A DNA stretch of 8,153 nucleotides, from contig MGOD01000101.1 in assembly GCA_001795245.1 (NCBI GenBank), forward strand, positions 1 through 8,153, in the 5' to 3' direction. Below are positions 4,422 to 8,153 of this stretch, piece by piece (positions within the stretch are counted from its first letter, which is position 1; each line of letters begins with the position of its first letter). The notes beneath the pieces were generated by a model. The model did no database searches. It was not told the DNA's origin and saw only the letters and a list, made by a program, of their open reading frames with translations. The DNA is from Chloroflexi bacterium RBG_16_70_13 (GTDB lineage: Bacteria > Chloroflexota > Limnocylindria > Limnocylindrales > CSP1-4). The position numbers were made by a program, and so were the translations under genes.

Positions 4422-6734
4422 TCAGCCGCGGAGGAGCCGCCAGGTTCGTGCCGGCGTCATTGGCAGCTCGCGCGGGCGCCTGCCTGTCGCGGCGGCCACG
4501 GCGTTCGCGATCGCCGCGGCGCCGGCGATGACAGCCGACTCGCCGATGCCCTTCGCGCCGAAGGGACCATCCGGGGCGGGGACCTCGACGTACGACGTCG
4601 TGAGCGGCGGGATGTCCTCAGCCTTCGGGAGCTTGTAGTCGAGGAACGTCGCGCTGAGGAGCTGGCCGGCGTCGTCGTGGACGATCTGCTCGTGCAGGGC
4701 CCAGCCGATGGCCTGGGCGGCGCCGCCGAGCTGCTGGCCGGCGACGAGCGCGGGGTTGAGCGCCCGGCCGACGTCCTGGACGGCCCGGAAATCGACGACC
4801 TCGACCTCGCCGGTCTCGCGGTCCACCCGCACGTGGGCGACCACGCCGGCGACCGACGGCGCGAGGCTCGTGTGCTCGGTCGTGGCGTGGCCCTCGATCG
4901 GCGAGCGATCGGCCCGGGCGTTGGCCCGGACCAGCCTCGCGATCGGGATCCCCTTCTCGGGCGTGCCCAGGGGACGGACGACGCCGTCGACGATCTCCAG
5001 GTCGGCCTCGTCGATCTCGAGCTGCAGCGACGCCGCGTGGAGGAGCTGCCGGCGAGCGTCCTCGGCCGCGGCCCGGACGGCGCGCCCGGCCCCGTAGGTG
5101 ATGGCGCTGCCGCCACTCCCCGGCGACGGTGGCGCGCTTGCCGTGTCGGCCATGACGACCTGAACGGCGCCGAGCCCGACGCCGAGGACCTCGGCGGCGA
5201 TCGCCTGGAACGCGCCCGACGTGCCGGACATGTCGACGACGCCGGTCACGACCTGGATCGTGCCGTCTGCCGAGAGGCGGCAGATGGCGGCGGCAGGAGC
5301 CTTGCTCCCGGGCCACCAGCCGAGCGCGACGCCGACGCCCTCGTCCTCGCCGGCCTCTCCGCGCGCGGCCCACCGGTCGTCGCGCGCGAGGACATCGAGG
5401 ACCTCGGGCGTGCCGAGCCGGGTCCACGTCTCCCCGTCGACCATCGAGTCCCCTTCTCCGGCCGCGTTCCGGCGCCGGAGCTCGAGGGGATCGATCTCGA
5501 GCGTCGCGGCGAGCTCGTCGAGCGCAGATTCGATCGCAAAGGCGGTCGGCGGACCGCTCGGCGCGCGGTACGTGCCCACGCCGACCCGGTTCGTGAGCAC
5601 GCCGTAGGCGCTGAGGTCGAACGCAGGCCAGCGGTATGGCCCGGCGAGGAGGATCGGGGCCAGCGTCGAGGCCGAGTAGTCGGCAAAGGCGCCGCAATCG
5701 GCGACGGTCCGGCTGCGGAGGGCCGTGAACCGGCCGTCGGCGTCGGCTCCGACCTCGACCTCGATCTCGAAGGCCTGCGACGGGTTGCCCGCCAGGAAAT
5801 CCTCACGCCGGTCGAGGACGAGCCGAACGGGCCGCCCGAGGCGACGCGCGGCGAGCCCGATGAGGGGCTCGAAGAGCGACCACTTGCCGCCGAACGCCCC
5901 GCCCAGCGGCGTCGGCACGACGCGGACCCGGTGGAGCGGCAGGCCGAGGGTCCTGGCGATGTCGCTCCGCAGCGAGAACGAGCCCTGGGTGCTCGATTCG
6001 ACGACCAGCGTGCCGTCGTCGTCGACCCAAGCGCTACACGCTTGGGTTTCGAGGTAGCCCTGGTGGACCCACGACGTCCGGAACGTGGCCCGGACCGTCG
6101 CGGCGGCTCGGGCGAACGCCCCGTCGACATCGCCGACCCGGTAGCGGGTCCGCTCGACGACATTCGGCGAGAGCTCCTCGTCGTCGATCGAGGTGTCGCC
6201 CTCGCCGCCGACCGCGGCGTGGGTGGCGGCGCCGGTCGCGGTGCCCCCGCCGGGATCGTCGGGCGCGGCCGCGGCGAGGTCGAACCGAACGAGCGGCGTG
6301 CCCGGCGCCATCGCCGCGACGGCATCGATCACCGCGGGCAGCGGCTCGAGGCGGACATCCACGAGCTCGGCGGCATCGGCCGCCGCCTCCGGGCTCTCGG
6401 CGATGACGAGGGCGACGGGCTGGCCCGCGAAGACGACCTCGTCGCGGGCGAGCGGCTCGACGAGGCGGTCGAGGTCGCCGTCGGGCAGCCGGAGGTCGGC
6501 GGCGGTCACGACGGCGACGACACCGGGTTGCGCCAGGGCCGCCACGGCTTCGATACCGATGATGCGGGCGTGGGCATACGTGGCGAGGACGGGCCGGGCG
6601 TGGAGCGTGCCGGCCCGGCGTCGGTCGGCGGCATACCGAACGGCGCCCCGAACCTTGGGCTCCGAATCCGGCCGCGGGCGCGGGATGCCGATCGCCCCGC
6701 CCGCCGGCGCCTTCGGTCCCGCCCGGGTGGTCAC
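4422..6734 (-). CDS. Xanthine dehydrogenase/aldehyde oxidase family, molybdopterin-binding large subunit
   Basis: Catalytic subunit of a molybdenum hydroxylase of the XDH / aldehyde oxidase / CO dehydrogenase superfamily; 770 residues, as usual for a stand-alone large subunit. The order is an alpha/beta hammerhead domain (about 25-140), a Gly/Ala/acidic linker (about 150-190), the first molybdopterin domain (about 190-430) and the second (about 460-765). Cofactor residues by comparison with bovine xanthine oxidase: Q250 (SSTQ, Q767), GGAFGGK at 278-284, R390 (TYRAPSGP, R880) and catalytic E732 (GAKGIGES, E1261). W285 stands where the bovine enzyme has E802, and the GxMGQG-type loop is replaced by DMSGTSG (501-507), so purines are unlikely substrates. 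It lacks the CoxL-type VAYRCSFR loop, so it is not a form I CO dehydrogenase. The true substrate is unknown. GTG at 6734 is chosen because it forms a GTGA overlap with the fmt stop; the frame stays open further upstream but runs antiparallel-frame through fmt with a low-complexity Arg/Pro translation. No FeS or FAD subunit gene is in the window. Confidence 0.92.
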   Translation of the reverse strand: MTTRAGPKAPAGGAIGIPRPRPDSEPKVRGAVRYAADRRRAGTLHARPVLATYAHARIIGIEAVAALAQPGVVAVVTAADLRLPDGDLDRLVEPLARDEVVFAGQPVALVIAESPEAAADAAELVDVRLEPLPAVIDAVAAMAPGTPLVRFDLAAAAPDDPGGGTATGAATHAAVGGEGDTSIDDEELSPNVVERTRYRVGDVDGAFARAAATVRATFRTSWVHQGYLETQACSAWVDDDGTLVVESSTQGSFSLRSDIARTLGLPLHRVRVVPTPLGGAFGGKWSLFEPLIGLAARRLGRPVRLVLDRREDFLAGNPSQAFEIEVEVGADADGRFTALRSRTVADCGAFADYSASTLAPILLAGPYRWPAFDLSAYGVLTNRVGVGTYRAPSGPPTAFAIESALDELAATLEIDPLELRRRNAAGEGDSMVDGETWTRLGTPEVLDVLARDDRWAARGEAGEDEGVGVALGWWPGSKAPAAAICRLSADGTIQVVTGVVDMSGTSGAFQAIAAEVLGVGLGAVQVVMADTASAPPSPGSGGSAITYGAGRAVRAAAEDARRQLLHAASLQLEIDEADLEIVDGVVRPLGTPEKGIPIARLVRANARADRSPIEGHATTEHTSLAPSVAGVVAHVRVDRETGEVEVVDFRAVQDVGRALNPALVAGQQLGGAAQAIGWALHEQIVHDDAGQLLSATFLDYKLPKAEDIPPLTTSYVEVPAPDGPFGAKGIGESAVIAGAAAIANAVAAATGRRPRELPMTPARTWRLLRG
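6025..6047. repeat. Perfect 9-bp inverted repeat (hairpin) inside the molybdoenzyme gene
   Basis: The arms ACCCAAGCG (6025-6033) and CGCTTGGGT (6039-6047) are exact reverse complements around a 5-base loop, CTACA. It lies in codons 230-237 of the large-subunit gene, encoding TQACSAWV. The surrounding codons (GAA, CAA, TGT, GCT) are the A/T-ending synonyms that neighbouring sequence avoids. It is not followed by a T-run, so it is not an ordinary intrinsic terminator. There is no second copy in the window. Confidence 0.7.
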
Positions 6735-7720
6735 GCGCTGCCGCCCACGAGCTGCCCGACGATCGAGGGGTGACCCCGCCGGTATGCCGCCCCGGTCATC
6801 GGCCGTCCCCCGGCGAGCTGGACCTCCAGGAGCCGCAGCCGGCCGTCGGCGGCGACGAGCGCAAACCCCAGGCCGTCGGCCACGAGCGCACCGGTCCTGT
6901 CGCTGGCCCCTCGCTCGGCGACGAGGCCCTTGAGAATCGCGAGCCGTCCGGCCGGTGTCTCGACGAATGTGCCGGGCCATGGCTGATAGGCGCGGACCTG
7001 GCGCTCGAGAACGGCCGCCGGCCGCCTTGGGTCCAGGAGCCCGTCCGCCCGGCTGAGCGGGCGGGTCAGGGTCGCCGCCGCTTCGTCCTGGGGCTGGGCG
7101 ACGCGCTCGCCGCGGAGATACGGCTCGAGCAGCTCGGCCAGAAGCGTGGCTCCCTCGCCGGCCGCGCGTGCCTCGAGCTCCGGCGCGGTCTCCGTCCCGT
7201 CGAGGGCCCAGGCGCGGCTGCCGAGGATCGGGCCGGTGTCGAGGCCCTCGTCCATCCGCATGACGGTCACGCCGGCATCCCGGTCGCCGGCGAGGATCGT
7301 CGCCGGGATTGGCGCCGCCCCCCGATGGCGCGGCAGGAGCGAGGGATGGACGTTCAGGATCCCGTGCCGCGGGACCGTGAGGATCGAGGGCGGCACGATC
7401 CGCCCGAAGTCGGCGAGGACGCCCAGGTCGGGCGCCAGCGCCGAGATGGCCGCCGCCGTCTCCGGCGCCCTGACGCGCTCGGGCTGGAGGAGCGGCAGTC
7501 CGTAACGAAGGGCTTCGACGGCGACGGGAACGGGGGTGGTGGTGCCGCGCCGCCCAGCGGGCCGGTCGGGCGGCGTCACGATGCCGACGACCTCGATCGC
7601 CGGATGGCCGAGGAGCGAGCGCAGGATCGGGATGGCGAACGTGCCTGAGCCGAAGAAGACCGTCCGGGCGGGGCGCGCCGGCCGATCGGACGCCGCCGAG
7701 GGGCTCGGCGGCGCGGTCAC
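6731..7720 (-). CDS. fmt: Methionyl-tRNA formyltransferase
   Basis: Transfers a formyl group from 10-formyltetrahydrofolate to initiator Met-tRNA in the cytoplasm; deformylase, encoded just upstream, later removes it. It has 329 residues, normal for the family. The N-terminal Rossmann-type domain begins at about residue 20 with VFFGSGTFAIP and carries PDRPAGR near 51-57. The catalytic Asn, His and Asp are seen as N123 and H125 (NVHPSLLP) and D161 (GLDTG). The folate-site signature SLLPRHRGAAPI is at 127-138. The C-terminal tRNA-binding domain has QPWPGTF (about 246-252) and the terminal GGRPMTG (304-310). The start is GTG at 7720, inside the def stop (GTGA). This gives about 18 more N-terminal residues than usual, but no in-frame ATG or GTG lies closer to the domain. 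No Shine-Dalgarno sequence precedes it, so coupling to def is likely. The stop overlaps the next gene in the same way. Confidence 0.97.
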   Translation of the reverse strand: MTAPPSPSAASDRPARPARTVFFGSGTFAIPILRSLLGHPAIEVVGIVTPPDRPAGRRGTTTPVPVAVEALRYGLPLLQPERVRAPETAAAISALAPDLGVLADFGRIVPPSILTVPRHGILNVHPSLLPRHRGAAPIPATILAGDRDAGVTVMRMDEGLDTGPILGSRAWALDGTETAPELEARAAGEGATLLAELLEPYLRGERVAQPQDEAAATLTRPLSRADGLLDPRRPAAVLERQVRAYQPWPGTFVETPAGRLAILKGLVAERGASDRTGALVADGLGFALVAADGRLRLLEVQLAGGRPMTGAAYRRGHPSIVGQLVGGSA

Positions 7721-8153
7721 GCGAGCGCGGGCGCGGGGACCGTCTCCGTGGTCGCGTCCTCGTCGTCATCATCGCCGTGACCCACGGCGATGAGCTCGTC
7801 CATCGAGTCGAGGTAGTCGATGTAGAGCTTCCCGTCGAGGTGGTCCAGCTCGTGCTGGAGGGCCCGCCCGAGGAGCCCGGAGCCGGCGATCTTGATCTTC
7901 TTGCCGACCCGGTTCTGGGCGACGACCCAGACGCGCTCGCGGCGCGTCACGTAGGCCGCATAGCCCGGGATCGAGAGGCAGCCCTCGAGGTCGCGGTCGT
8001 CGCCCGTGGCCTTCGTGACCCGGGGGTTGACGAGCTCATGGAGCCGCCCCTCGACCTCGATGACGCAGGCCGCGAGGGCCTCCCCGATCTGGGGCGCGGC
8101 GAGGCCGACCCCGGGCGCGTCGCGCATCGTCCCGGCGAGGTCGTCCAGCAGCT
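7717..8153 (-). CDS. def: Peptide deformylase (partial, N-terminus beyond right edge)
   Basis: Metal-dependent hydrolase that removes the formyl group from the N-terminal methionine of nascent proteins. All three family motifs are visible: GVGLAAPQIG (motif 1), EGCLSIPG (motif 2, whose Cys is a metal ligand) and QHELDHLDG (motif 3, the HExxH zinc/iron site). The reading frame stays open to the window edge: a leucine-rich helix (LLDDLAGT) precedes the first in-window Met at 8127, which is therefore not the start. About 144 residues are visible; the family usually has 160-190, so roughly 20-45 N-terminal residues are missing. Motif 2 has Ile where Val is commoner. The protein ends in a strongly acidic tail (a run of Asp/Glu after GHG) and a short Ala/Pro end, probably disordered. 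Its TGA overlaps the GTG start of fmt by four bases, so the two are probably translated together. Identification is secure. Confidence 0.96.
   Translation of the reverse strand, partial: LLDDLAGTMRDAPGVGLAAPQIGEALAACVIEVEGRLHELVNPRVTKATGDDRDLEGCLSIPGYAAYVTRRERVWVVAQNRVGKKIKIAGSGLLGRALQHELDHLDGKLYIDYLDSMDELIAVGHGDDDDEDATTETVPAPALA

Noticed and set aside
3229..4638. Plus-strand open frame of 469 codons opposite rlmN
   Set aside because: Antisense to a complete rlmN with all catalytic cysteines; no motif or credible start.
4677..6773. Plus-strand open frame of 698 codons opposite the molybdoenzyme gene
   Set aside because: Compositional shadow of the minus-strand gene, with repeated Asp/Arg/Gly runs and no motif. 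The minus-strand frame carries the full set of cofactor residues.
6735..7772. Upstream extension of the molybdoenzyme frame through fmt (to 1116 codons)
   Set aside because: The added part is an Arg/Pro-rich out-of-frame reading of fmt. The family length and the GTGA overlap fix the start at 6734.

Overview
The window is very GC-rich (third codon positions are almost all G or C) and is read almost entirely from the minus strand. Seven genes are recognisable. In transcription order (right to left) they are: def (peptide deformylase, 5' end beyond the right edge), fmt (Met-tRNA formyltransferase), a molybdopterin-binding large subunit of the xanthine dehydrogenase / aldehyde oxidase family, rlmN (23S rRNA A2503 methyltransferase), rpe (ribulose-phosphate 3-epimerase with an extra C-terminal domain), a PAP2/Aur1-like membrane phosphatase or phosphotransferase, and dtd (D-aminoacyl-tRNA deacylase). 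The order def-fmt-...-rlmN-...-rpe is a trimmed form of the widespread def-fmt-rsmB-rlmN-phosphatase-kinase-rsgA-rpe cluster. The base composition, the dominance of GTG starts and the gene content fit a GC-rich Chloroflexota-type or actinobacterial genome. I lean towards an uncultured Chloroflexota lineage, but nothing here proves the phylum.

Layout. 7717-8153 is def, 6731-7720 fmt and 4422-6734 the molybdoenzyme subunit; these three are chained by 4-base stop/start overlaps. A 59-base gap follows (4363-4421), the only break inside the gene run, and may hold a weak promoter for rlmN. Then come rlmN (3133-4362), rpe (2066-3136), the PAP2 gene (771-2069) and dtd (322-771), again with 4-base or 1-base overlaps. 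48-321 is non-coding as far as I can see; it carries a set of alternating, mutually exclusive inverted repeats. A new minus-strand gene may start at position 47, with an SD-like GGAGG, and run off the left edge.

How the genes fit together. def and fmt act on the formyl-methionine cycle of translation initiation, rlmN matures rRNA and tRNA, and dtd clears mischarged D-aminoacyl-tRNAs, so the unit is mainly a translation-housekeeping operon. rpe serves the pentose phosphate pathway. The odd members are the orphan molybdenum hydroxylase large subunit, with no FeS or FAD partner in view, placed where rsmB is often found, and the membrane PAP2 enzyme.

I found no undescribed multi-gene system. The most unusual points are the rpe C-terminal domain, the orphan molybdoenzyme subunit coupled to fmt, a perfect 9-bp hairpin with atypical codons inside that subunit gene, and the alternating inverted repeats after dtd.
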